Positions 22,650-29,616 of a stretch of 29,616 bases of DNA are shown here, piece by piece. The first letter of the stretch is position 1; every line of letters begins with the position of its first letter. This DNA is from Pelosinus fermentans (lineage in GTDB: Bacteria > Bacillota > Negativicutes > DSM-13327): positions 1 to 29,616 of the forward strand of contig DJJR01000018.1 in NCBI GenBank assembly GCA_002434245.1. Direction: 5' to 3'. Position numbers and translations under genes: made by a program. Under the pieces are notes generated by a model. The model was not told the DNA's origin. It did no database searches and saw nothing but the letters and a program-made list of their open reading frames with translations.

Positions 22650-25448
22650 ATGACGCATAGTAACTTAAACGGCAATAGTATAAATCCATTCGATAATGAG
22701 TTTTATAAAATGATAGTGGAACAAGCTCCCGATATTATTTTGGTAGTCCGTTCAGATGGCCGTATTTGGAATGCAAATGAATCAGCATCCTATACTTACG
22801 GTTATTCCGCCCAAGAGCTGCTAGCTCTTTATATTCAGGACCTCCATGCTAAAGACATAGTGGAAACCGTGAAGAGTAAATGGTTTGCGGCGGATCAAAG
22901 TCTTCTGGTTTATCGAACCATTCATTTGCACAAAGGGGGGAATGAATTTCCTGTCGAAATGAAATGTCGGCGTATGGAATTTCAAAATGACACTATTTTC
23001 GTTATTAGTGTCAGGAATATCACAGAAGTGAATGATTTAGAAAATGCGATTCAAACATGTAATTACGAGCGGAATCAATTGGCCGAAGATTGGCTGAATT
23101 TATTTCAAAATGCTCCTGGAGGATATCATTCCTTGCATTTAGATGGAAATTTTATTTACATCAATGATACGGAACTAAAGTGGTTGGGATATAGGCGGGA
23201 AGAAGTAATTGGCACACTTTGCTTTCAGGATATACTGACAGAAAAGAGTCGTGATATATATAAAGAATATGTTGCCGGAGTGATGGAAAAAGGGCAAATT
23301 GGTGAGACCGATCTAGAAATGGTTCGTAAAGATGGCTCCGTTTTTCCTATATTGATCAGTACGTTGTTTGTTAGAGATGATAGTGGTCGTTATTATAAAA
23401 GTTTGTCAACTTGTATGGATATTACGGAAAGAAAATTGTGGGAAGAAGGGGTTCTCGCCAGTGAAAACAAGTACCGGGCCCTTGCAGAGAACTCCAATGA
23501 CCTTATTGCCCGTTATGATGGGGAATGCCGGTATTTGTATGTGAATCCGGCAATTGAACCGATTGCAGGAATGCCCAAAGAAGCATTCATTGGTAAGACA
23601 AATGAAGAGCTTAAGCTGCCTCGTGCTTTTTGTATTATCATTAGGCAGGGCATCAAAGGTGTACTGAATAAAGGACAATCCATTCAACGGGAATTGGAGC
23701 ATTTTATTGATAATAAAAGAATGGTTTTTCATTTGCAGCTTGTGCCAGAGTTTCATACTGATAATAGTATCGCTTCTGTACTGTGTGTTGGACGGGATAT
23801 TACTAAAGTTCGTCAGTTGCAGGATGAAATGTTCCGCAATGAGTTAAAGTATACGAATTTATTTGAACACATGAGTGAAGGCTTTAATTATGAAAGAATG
23901 ATAAGAGATCATGATCATACCATTATTGATTCGGTTATTTTAGAAGCAAATGTTGCCTATTGCCGTATGGCAAACCGATCGGTTAACGATGTTATCGGCA
24001 AAAAATCAAGTGAGGTTACATTAAAGAACATCTTGCCTGAATTAAATTGGGCAAAGTTGTCCGAAAAGGTGGCTAATGAGGGACCTACTACCATAGAATG
24101 CTATTCCTTTCCATTAAAAAAATGGTTTTCTGTTATTGCCTATAGTCCGATTCAGGATCACCTGGCGATTCTTTATATTGATATTACCAAAAGAATCGAG
24201 GCGGAGAAGAAGCTGCAAGAAAGTGATAAACGCTATAAAGAACTTGTTCAAGCTGCAAAAGTCATTATGATTATCATTAATTCTTCTGGTGAAATTATTT
24301 TTATGAATGAATGGGGATTATCGTTTTTTGGATTCTCCAAAGAAGAACTGATTGGACGATCTATTTTTGATACGATAGCACCTGCCTATGATTCAATGGG
24401 AAAAGACCTGGAAGAACTATTTGAAGGATTAAAAAATAATAATAGCTCCTTTCAGCGCCGCTTACGTGAGAATATGACTTCTTCGGGCAAGAAAGTATGG
24501 ATTGATTGGACAAACCGTGTTGTGATTGATCCTGCAACAGGTGATTTTCAGCTGTCTGCTATTGGATTTGATGTTACTGCCACGAAAAAGGCTGAACAAG
24601 AGCAATTATATGGTTATGAGCGTCGCAAGCGCAGAGAATTGTTGAATGATGTGATTCATCGAAGAATTTCTCAAGAAGAATTAGTGGCAGGAGCTGCTCA
24701 ATTGGAATTGAAGATAAAACCGCCTTTTGTGATTCTTTTGCTGGCGATTCCCTGGCAGAAGCTGCCTCAAAATACGCCCATAGAGGAAAGGGAGGAGCGG
24801 CAGTATTCCATCGATCGATTGGTTGATAACATTCAACGGCAAGTGGGAGGAGTAAATTGGCAAACCCAAGAAGGGATAGCCATTTTGTATCCTCTGCCAG
24901 TTAAAGATGTTCGAATATCGCTAAAACAGGCTAAGGCTGTGACAGAAGAGATCATAGAGCAGCTGACTCGCTTTTGGCAAGGAATGCAGATTCGTGGCGG
25001 TATCTCTCATTCTTCTGAGCAAACATCTTTGATTGCAGATGTATATGATCAAGCACGTCTGTCACTTCTTTGCAGTCCTGTGCTTTATCCAGAAAACCTG
25101 CTGCACTATTGGGAAGAATTAGGGTGTTATCAGTTCGTTTTTAATGATTGCTCTTCCCAGCAGGCAAGACAATTTATTAATTATCATTTGGGAATGCTAT
25201 TGAATCCCGAGGGCAAAGGTGAGCAAAGTGAATTGCTTGCCACTCTCAAAGAATTGATAACCGGAGCATCGGCTCAGACAATCGGCAAACGGCTTTTTGT
25301 GCATCCACAAACCGTTGTTTTTCGTAAAAGAAATTTGGAAAAAATGATGGGCGTTGATTTAGATTCATTAAAAGTTCGCATGGATCTATCCGTTGCATTA
25401 AAATTGTTATCTTTATTGGAAAATACTTCCCCTGGCGTTGAATCCTGA
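22650..25448 (+). CDS. Multi-PAS sensor regulator with a PucR-type C-terminus
   Basis: A protein of about 932 residues with no membrane segments. About five PAS modules follow one another (roughly 20-130, 150-260, 275-385, 395-515 and 530-645), each starting with patterns like VEQAPDIILVVRSDGRI, FQNAPGGYHSLHLDGN or ALAENSNDLIARYDG and several ending in DITE-type linkers. The C-terminal part (about 655-925) lacks kinase, GGDEF and EAL motifs. Instead it has a PucR/CdaR-like middle domain (GGVNWQTQEGIAILYP, RGGISHSS) and the PucR helix-turn-helix (SELLATLKELITGASAQTIG, KRLFVHPQTVVFRKRNLEKM). So this is a one-component transcription regulator with unusually rich sensory input. GAGGAGG places the start at ATG 22650 and not at 22626. 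No target operon is adjacent apart from the stress genes that follow. Confidence 0.87.
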   Translation: MTHSNLNGNSINPFDNEFYKMIVEQAPDIILVVRSDGRIWNANESASYTYGYSAQELLALYIQDLHAKDIVETVKSKWFAADQSLLVYRTIHLHKGGNEFPVEMKCRRMEFQNDTIFVISVRNITEVNDLENAIQTCNYERNQLAEDWLNLFQNAPGGYHSLHLDGNFIYINDTELKWLGYRREEVIGTLCFQDILTEKSRDIYKEYVAGVMEKGQIGETDLEMVRKDGSVFPILISTLFVRDDSGRYYKSLSTCMDITERKLWEEGVLASENKYRALAENSNDLIARYDGECRYLYVNPAIEPIAGMPKEAFIGKTNEELKLPRAFCIIIRQGIKGVLNKGQSIQRELEHFIDNKRMVFHLQLVPEFHTDNSIASVLCVGRDITKVRQLQDEMFRNELKYTNLFEHMSEGFNYERMIRDHDHTIIDSVILEANVAYCRMANRSVNDVIGKKSSEVTLKNILPELNWAKLSEKVANEGPTTIECYSFPLKKWFSVIAYSPIQDHLAILYIDITKRIEAEKKLQESDKRYKELVQAAKVIMIIINSSGEIIFMNEWGLSFFGFSKEELIGRSIFDTIAPAYDSMGKDLEELFEGLKNNNSSFQRRLRENMTSSGKKVWIDWTNRVVIDPATGDFQLSAIGFDVTATKKAEQEQLYGYERRKRRELLNDVIHRRISQEELVAGAAQLELKIKPPFVILLLAIPWQKLPQNTPIEEREERQYSIDRLVDNIQRQVGGVNWQTQEGIAILYPLPVKDVRISLKQAKAVTEEIIEQLTRFWQGMQIRGGISHSSEQTSLIADVYDQARLSLLCSPVLYPENLLHYWEELGCYQFVFNDCSSQQARQFINYHLGMLLNPEGKGEQSELLATLKELITGASAQTIGKRLFVHPQTVVFRKRNLEKMMGVDLDSLKVRMDLSVALKLLSLLENTSPGVES

Positions 25449-25622
25449 TTCGTGATATTTGATATATGCGTAGATTTTAAGAAAGGAATTATTATCAAAT
25501 GTGTATAAAATCAGTGACTTTTTTGTGGTAGATTTTGTTGTTTATAGCGAAAGGAATCGTAAGGGATTTAAGGAATACATACGTATGAGCTTTACCATTA
25601 AATAACCAGGGGGGGAATCAAA

Positions 25623-25823
25623 ATGAACCAGGACATTTTAAAAGGTAAATGGAAAGAGTTAAAAGGCGGTCTGAAAGAGCAGTGGGGCAAGCTTACGGAT
25701 GATGACCTTACGCAGCTTGAAGGCAAAACAGAAAAGCTGGTTGGGATTCTTCAAGAACGATATGGTTATACCAAAGATAAAGCGGAAGACGAATATAAAA
25801 AAATTATAAGCCGCTTTAAGTAA
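25623..25823 (+). CDS. CsbD-family stress protein
   Basis: A 66-residue, hydrophilic, helical protein with the CsbD pattern: MNQDILKGKWKELKGGLKEQWGKLTDDD near the start, GKTEKLVGILQERYGYTKDKAEDE in the middle. The family is a general stress marker of unknown mechanism (sigma-B controlled in Bacillus). A very strong ribosome binding site (GGGGGGAATC) precedes ATG 25623. It is its own unit ending at a terminator and opens a run of small stress or envelope genes. Confidence 0.92.
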   Translation: MNQDILKGKWKELKGGLKEQWGKLTDDDLTQLEGKTEKLVGILQERYGYTKDKAEDEYKKIISRFK

Positions 25824-25828
25824 AGGAG

Positions 25829-25863
25829 AATACGACGAGGCAGAGATGCCTGGTCGTATTTTT
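25829..25863 (+). terminator. Intrinsic terminator of the csbD-like gene
   Basis: AATACGAC pairs with GTCGTATT around an inner GGCA/TGCC stem, followed by TTTT. Confidence 0.88.
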
Positions 25864-25914
25864 GCATCATTTTATATACTTTTAATAAAAGTATATCTTT
25901 TTTCATAATAATCT

Positions 25915-25941
25915 TTATTGCAGTTATCGCAGGGAAAAAAG
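25915..25941 (+). promoter_or_regulatory. Shared upstream motif, copy 1
   Basis: TTATTG, four variable positions, TATCGCAGG, then a run of A and a G. 23 of 27 positions match 26523-26549. It lies about 60 bases before the YtxH start and may be a regulatory element shared by the stress genes. The class is not recognised. Confidence 0.4.
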
Positions 25942-26003
25942 CAGCTAAGATGTAATTTTATATCATATCTACTAATTAATGATTAAGATGGGAGGACGAG
26001 GCT

Positions 26004-26336
26004 ATGTCTATATTGGATTTATTGCAGAAGGGTAAAAAAAACCGTGAGAAACAAGTACGTCGAAAGGTGGCAATTGGTGCTACTCTAGGGATGACAATTG
26101 GAGCGGTTGCTGGAGTACTGCTAGCACCTAAGGCTGGCAAAGACACTCGAACTGATCTTGCAAAAAATGCGCAGGATTTAACGGAGACAATTAAAGAAAT
26201 ATCGGTTAAGACCCAAGATCTGGTAGGCGAGGCCAAAGAAAGGCTTTCTGAAAAATCACATGAAATCATGAGTGATGTAAAAGAAAAAATTTCTGACATA
26301 AAAAAGGAAAAAAATGAAGATTCGACTACAAAGTAA
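26004..26336 (+). CDS. YtxH-domain protein
   Basis: A 110-residue protein: a basic N-terminus, one Gly/Ala-rich hydrophobic segment (about 24-43, IGATLGMTIGAVAGVLLAPK, the YtxH hallmark, followed by AGKDTR), then a long amphipathic helix (EISVKTQDLVGEAKERLSEK). Such proteins are membrane-tethered and general-stress linked in Firmicutes; molecular function is unknown. GGAGG lies 8 bases before ATG. It has its own terminator. Confidence 0.9.
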   Translation: MSILDLLQKGKKNREKQVRRKVAIGATLGMTIGAVAGVLLAPKAGKDTRTDLAKNAQDLTETIKEISVKTQDLVGEAKERLSEKSHEIMSDVKEKISDIKKEKNEDSTTK

Positions 26337-26359
26337 GACGAGATTGTACGTCAAGATGC

Positions 26360-26401
26360 AGAACCACGGCTAGGTAGAGATGCTCAGCCGTGGTTCTTTA
26401 T
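26360..26401 (+). terminator. Intrinsic terminator of the ytxH-like gene
   Basis: AGAACCACGGCT (26360-26371) pairs perfectly with AGCCGTGGTTCT (26386-26397), followed by TTAT. Confidence 0.87.
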
Positions 26402-26667
26402 ATATAGTTTTTATCAGGAGCTCAATGCGCTGTATAATTATTGACTTTACATGGCATATAGAAGAGAAATAAAGGGATTTTATACAATTATTATAAAATA
26501 ATTCTTCTTTATATGGAAAAACTTATTGTATATATCGCAGGAAAAAAAGGGTATTTAAGTGAAATACATGATTATAGGTCATGTAAGTGACAAGTTGTGT
26601 CGAAAGGTGATGGAGTATACTGGTGAAAGATAGGGATGGAGCTTAATGCTAAAGGAGGGAGTGAACA
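26402..26667 (+). promoter_or_regulatory. AT-rich upstream region with shared motif, copy 2
   Basis: A non-coding stretch before the 25-codon gene. The TTATTG...TATCGCAGG...AAAAAA motif at 26523-26549 repeats the one before the YtxH gene. A TTGACT at 26439-26444 has no convincing -10 at the right distance. No other gene or RNA was recognised. Confidence 0.4.
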
Positions 26668-26745
26668 GTGGGTTTAGTAATAGTAGCAGCTTTATTGTTC
26701 TCTGTTTTTTGGGGTATGGGGAAATTAGCAAAAAGGGATTGGTGA
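26668..26745 (+). CDS. 25-residue single-span membrane peptide
   Basis: GTG 26668 follows a strong AAAGGAGGG (26651-26659) at 8 bases. The peptide is MGLVIVAALLFSVFWGMGKL plus AKRDW: one hydrophobic span of about 18 residues with a short positive end, so probably an inner-membrane peptide with the C-terminus in the cytoplasm. It is 32 bases upstream of the next gene and likely in the same transcript. No family is recognised. The other GTG (26661) in a different frame gives a less convincing product. Confidence 0.6.
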   Translation: MGLVIVAALLFSVFWGMGKLAKRDW

Positions 26746-26777
26746 CCTATCCGTTCTAAAATGCGGAGGGGATATGG

Positions 26778-27065
26778 ATGAAAAGTGAGAATTATAAATG
26801 GGAATGGGTGGATTCGTATTTAATGCAATATAATCAAATACTCCAGGAGATGAAAGAAAATTACTCTGCCATTCCCCCTGATCAGAAGTTAGATTATCTT
26901 AGACAAGTTCAGCGGCTTGAGGAAGAGCAAAATCGCTTTAAGGCTTCTTACAGAAAAGTGCAGGAAGGCAATGAAAGTGAGCAGGATCAGATGCAAGACG
27001 TGCTTCATAAAGTTTGGCAGGAATTAGCGCAGTCCTTTGACCAGGTGATAAAAAAGTATAAGTAA
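26778..27065 (+). CDS. Hypothetical coiled-coil protein, 95 residues
   Basis: A soluble, strongly charged, helical protein (WVDSYLMQYNQILQEMKENY, then LDYLRQVQRLEEEQNRF, then LAQSFDQVIKKYK) with no signal or membrane segment. GGAGGGGA precedes ATG 26778. Heptad-like spacing suggests a coiled coil or helical bundle. No family is recognised. Its place between a membrane peptide and a DUF948-like membrane protein suggests a small envelope-associated set. Confidence 0.75.
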   Translation: MKSENYKWEWVDSYLMQYNQILQEMKENYSAIPPDQKLDYLRQVQRLEEEQNRFKASYRKVQEGNESEQDQMQDVLHKVWQELAQSFDQVIKKYK

Positions 27066-27126
27066 TATGATCCTTTTCAATTAAGAATTAGCTGGTGGAC
27101 TAAACCATTTGAAAGCGGGGATAGGC

Positions 27127-27459
27127 ATGTATATATCCATATATGATATAGGAATTACAATTGTATTTCTGATAGTGGTGACGATTGGTATGTATTTGAT
27201 TCATGTCATACGAAGAATATTGCTCATACTTGATGATGTTAAACGAATTCTCAATGCCAATGAGATGGGGTTAAAAGAAATAATATCATTATTGCCTACT
27301 GTATTAGAAAATGTCAATCAAATAGCAGCAAGTGTAAGGGAAACAGCTAGTCAGGCTAATGATGTGATGAATGATGTGAAAGTTGAGTGGGAAACGTTAA
27401 TCATCTATGCAAAGGCTGTTGGTCAGATTATAAGAGCTATTTTCTTTAAAGGTAAGTAA
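27127..27459 (+). CDS. DUF948-like membrane protein
   Basis: A protein of about 110 residues: one N-terminal membrane span (IGITIVFLIVVTIGMYLIHV), then an amphipathic helix with repeated hydrophobic/Asn/Val spacing (LLPTVLENVNQIAASVRETA, SQANDVMNDVK). This layout matches DUF948 proteins, often found beside YtxH genes. ATG 27127 has GCGGGG upstream; a TTG at 27109 is in frame but lacks a ribosome binding site. Function unknown, probably structural in the envelope stress response. Confidence 0.75.
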   Translation: MYISIYDIGITIVFLIVVTIGMYLIHVIRRILLILDDVKRILNANEMGLKEIISLLPTVLENVNQIAASVRETASQANDVMNDVKVEWETLIIYAKAVGQIIRAIFFKGK

Positions 27460-27548
27460 AATGGAAGTCTATCGTTTGGCAATACATAATTGCAGCAGTA
27501 AAATATATAGACCTTAAAAAGAATATCAGGATAAGGGAGGAAGAGAGT

Positions 27549-28115
27549 ATGAATAAAGTCGCGAGAACCGTTACGATTTTAATGCTTATCTTAGGTTTGA
27601 CGGTTTCTGTAGTAAGCGCGGCGAGTCAGGAAGAAAAACGTGAATCCATACGAAGTTCTGCCCAGGAAACCTTGGATAAACTTTATACGATTCATCCCGG
27701 GGGCAGGCAAGCCGTTGAAAATGCTGTAGGATATGCTGTATTTCGTATTACTGACGTCAAAGTTGTCTTCTTAGGAGGCGGGGGCGGCAAAGGGGTGGCT
27801 ATTCATAATACTACCAAGGAAGAAACCTTTATGAGAACTGGTGATGTACAGGTTGGATTTGGACTTGGCATAAAAAAATTTGATGTAGTTTTAGGATTCC
27901 AAACGCAAGAAGCGTATATGGATTTTATCAATGACAGATGGGTCGTAGGTGGACAGGCTACCGTGGCAGCAACAGATAGTGTAAGCGGAGGAGCTTTGGA
28001 AGGTGCTGTTTCAGCAGGTAAGGATACTTGGATGTATCAATTGACAGATAAGGGGCTGGAGGCCAGTTTGACCATCAGGGGGATTCGCTACTTTAAAGAT
28101 AAAGATTTAAATTGA
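27549..28115 (+). CDS. SYLF/Ysc84-domain secreted protein
   Basis: A 188-residue protein with a clear signal peptide (basic MNKVARTV, hydrophobic core ILMLILGLTVSVV, likely cleavage after VSA). The mature part has the SYLF pattern: AVENAVGYAVFRI, VFLGGGGGKGVAIHN, GLGIKKFDVVLGFQT and GGQATVAATDSVSGGALEGAV. SYLF domains bind phosphoinositides or lipids in eukaryotes; bacterial versions are exported and often tied to envelope stress. GGGAGG precedes the ATG. It ends at a strong terminator. A periplasmic lipid-related role is inferred. Confidence 0.85.
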   Translation: MNKVARTVTILMLILGLTVSVVSAASQEEKRESIRSSAQETLDKLYTIHPGGRQAVENAVGYAVFRITDVKVVFLGGGGGKGVAIHNTTKEETFMRTGDVQVGFGLGIKKFDVVLGFQTQEAYMDFINDRWVVGGQATVAATDSVSGGALEGAVSAGKDTWMYQLTDKGLEASLTIRGIRYFKDKDLN

Positions 28116-28138
28116 ACTAGTGAATAGATGATAAGAAC

Positions 28139-28188
28139 AAACCGCTTTTCTAAGATGGAAGTAAGCATCATTAGAGAAGCGGTTTTAT
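28139..28188 (+). terminator. Intrinsic terminator of the SYLF gene
   Basis: AAACCGCTTTTCTAA (28139-28153) pairs with TTAGAGAAGCGGTTT (one wobble) around a 17-base loop, then TATATT. Confidence 0.82.
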
Positions 28189-28363
28189 ATTAAAATCATT
28201 ATTACAAAAATAAATGTATGTTTCTATACCTTTTGGTAGTCGTATAAATTTCCCAAATCCATTATCCTATAGATAGATAAAGAGATTATAGTGCCACTTT
28301 ATTGTCTGTTTATAAGAAAGCAAATTCTTAGTCAAGACATGGAAACATTGGAGGAATTCATTT

Positions 28364-29446
28364 ATGAAAAAAATAGCTAGTGCTGATCTGCAGCCGGGTA
28401 TGATTGTAGCTGAAGCGATTCACGCTCTGAATGGGAAACAAATTTTGTTTCCAAAGGGAGGAACCTTAACGAACAAAACCATTCAGAATATAAAAAATTG
28501 GGATATTGCTTATGTTAGAATTGAAAACCAGGGGGATACAGCGGACGAGATCATAACAGAAGAACCCGAAGAATTTTCTTCTCTCTCTGAATTGCCCCCA
28601 ATATTAATTCAAAAAGCAATGGATTTTGATCATACTTTACAAGATTCTGTAGAGCAGGTGGATGCACTATTTAATAGTATCAGAAATAATAAGAAGATTG
28701 ATATTAAACATTTTCATAAAATAGCGTCGGGAATTTTTGAGCATCTCATTTATCCATCAGAGGCAGTAAATCGTTTGTTATTTAGTTTAACGCCTCATAA
28801 CTCATTGGCTTACCATTCGGTTATGGTGGCAGCTTTATCAGGCATGCTTGCCCAGTGGATGAATTTCTCTTCTAAAGATATTAGGGAAATTATCTTTGCA
28901 GGATTGCTGCATGATGTGGGGAAAACCCAGCTTCCTCTTGAACTCTTTATAGATAAAGATTCTGTTGCGGCAAATTCGGAAAAGATACAAACTCATGTAC
29001 TTTTAACTTTCAAATTATTGAAAGACAGCAGAGCACTTTCCCCTACTATCTTAACAGCAATCGTCCAACATCATGAATATATGGATGGCAGCGGATATCC
29101 CCAGCAATTATCTGGAGAAAATATTCATGGCTTCGCCCGAGTGATCGGAGTCGTGAATCATTTAAGCAACATGATAGCGGAATCTCAAAGCATTAATCCG
29201 TTTATGCTTTTGCAGGCAATTAAGCTGGAAATGTTCACAAAGTTAGATCCAACGGTATGTGATGTTTTTTCCCGTCGTATTAATGATTATCTGCTTAGTA
29301 GTTCTGTAATCCTCGAAGATGGGCGCAAGGCAAAGGTAGCATTCTTGCCGAATGTAACTCCCACATATCCTATCTTGCAGGTAGAAGATGAATTTATAGA
29401 TATGATAAAAGATAAGGAAGTAAAAATTGTCGGGCTTGTCATGTAA
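28364..29446 (+). CDS. HD-GYP-like protein (cyclic-di-nucleotide phosphodiesterase family)
   Basis: A 360-residue cytosolic protein. An N-terminal beta-rich segment (MKKIASADLQPGMIVAEAI) of the type that often precedes HD-GYP domains is followed by a helical linker and an HD-GYP-type domain from about 140. H151 (AYHSVMVA), H183-D184 with GK (LLHDVGK), H211, H236-H237 (VQHHEYMDGSGYP) and the GYP signature are present. In most HD-GYP enzymes the next motif carries a metal-ligand Asp (VADxxDA); here it reads IGVVNHLSNM, with Asn at 265. Activity on c-di-GMP is therefore uncertain. Monocistronic, with GGAGG upstream and a terminator after it. Confidence 0.82.
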   Translation: MKKIASADLQPGMIVAEAIHALNGKQILFPKGGTLTNKTIQNIKNWDIAYVRIENQGDTADEIITEEPEEFSSLSELPPILIQKAMDFDHTLQDSVEQVDALFNSIRNNKKIDIKHFHKIASGIFEHLIYPSEAVNRLLFSLTPHNSLAYHSVMVAALSGMLAQWMNFSSKDIREIIFAGLLHDVGKTQLPLELFIDKDSVAANSEKIQTHVLLTFKLLKDSRALSPTILTAIVQHHEYMDGSGYPQQLSGENIHGFARVIGVVNHLSNMIAESQSINPFMLLQAIKLEMFTKLDPTVCDVFSRRINDYLLSSSVILEDGRKAKVAFLPNVTPTYPILQVEDEFIDMIKDKEVKIVGLVM

Positions 29447-29461
29447 TATTTTAAGTGATGG

Positions 29462-29510
29462 AAAGACCTCCTGGGTGTAGAAGTGATTTTACATCCAAGA
29501 GGTCTTTTGT
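29462..29510 (+). terminator. Intrinsic terminator of the HD-GYP-like gene
   Basis: AAAGACCTC pairs with GAGGTCTTT, and the stem continues with GGGTGTA and TACATCC; a TTTT run follows. The last 100 or so bases of the window after it show only a small CCCTTT/AAAGGG hairpin near 29564. Confidence 0.87.
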
Positions 29511-29616
29511 TAATAATGTGATGGAGTACCAGTAATCTGTCATCAAGAAAAGCCCTTTAAAAAGGGTATAGAAAATGCGTTGGAAAAAATAATCGAACCG
29601 GTCTAACCCCCTATAT

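Overview
The window looks like chromosome from a low-GC anaerobic Firmicute with a diderm envelope, most likely a Negativicute of the Sporomusa/Pelosinus type. This is an inference. Ribosome binding sites are strong (GGAGG) and GTG/TTG starts are frequent. CsbD, YtxH, DUF948-like and PucR-type proteins are Firmicute-like, yet a full AcrAB-like RND pump is present, which needs an outer membrane. No rRNA, tRNA, CRISPR array, transposase or replication origin was seen.

Region 1 (1-7000) is an efflux region. A GC-richer MFS exporter gene (294-1460) lies behind a structured leader that hides a ribosome binding site. A bidirectional terminator separates it from a convergent MarR-type repressor gene (1680-2111). 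The repressor is divergent from an AcrA/AcrB-like pump operon (2434-6768), and a 28-bp perfect palindrome lies between them. Just after the pump genes the MFS leader reappears (6805-6876), joined directly to a copy of the MFS terminator. This looks like the scar of a second MFS cassette whose coding part was lost.

Region 2 (7040-13665) is a sugar-acid catabolic operon: a GntR/FadR-type regulator, a mannonate/gluconate dehydratase of the enolase superfamily, an ACS-type MFS permease, an RspB-like zinc dehydrogenase, a KduD/IdnO-like SDR, a broken KDPG aldolase gene and a KDG kinase. Together they would import a hexonate (L-gulonate, L-idonate or similar), interconvert it, dehydrate it to KDG and phosphorylate it to KDPG. 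The aldolase must then come from elsewhere.

Region 3 (13666-18920) is a mosaic with gene decay: a truncated old-yellow-enzyme gene, an EamA exporter plus HD hydrolase operon divergent from a TrmB-like regulator, a remnant of an acyl-CoA dehydratase activase, and a phosphohexomutase.

Region 4 (19085-22500) holds an AdaA-like methylation-response regulator and a MocR-type regulator gene placed between two pyridoxamine-phosphate-oxidase-like flavoprotein genes. An 87-bp promoter/operator block (about 86% identical) is present in front of both flavoprotein genes, suggesting one small regulon.

Region 5 (22538-29616) holds a large multi-PAS PucR-like regulator, then a run of small stress or envelope genes (CsbD, YtxH, a 25-residue membrane peptide, a coiled-coil protein, a DUF948-like protein, a SYLF protein). 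It ends with an HD-GYP-like protein that lacks one expected metal-ligand aspartate. Most transcription units here end in clear intrinsic terminators.
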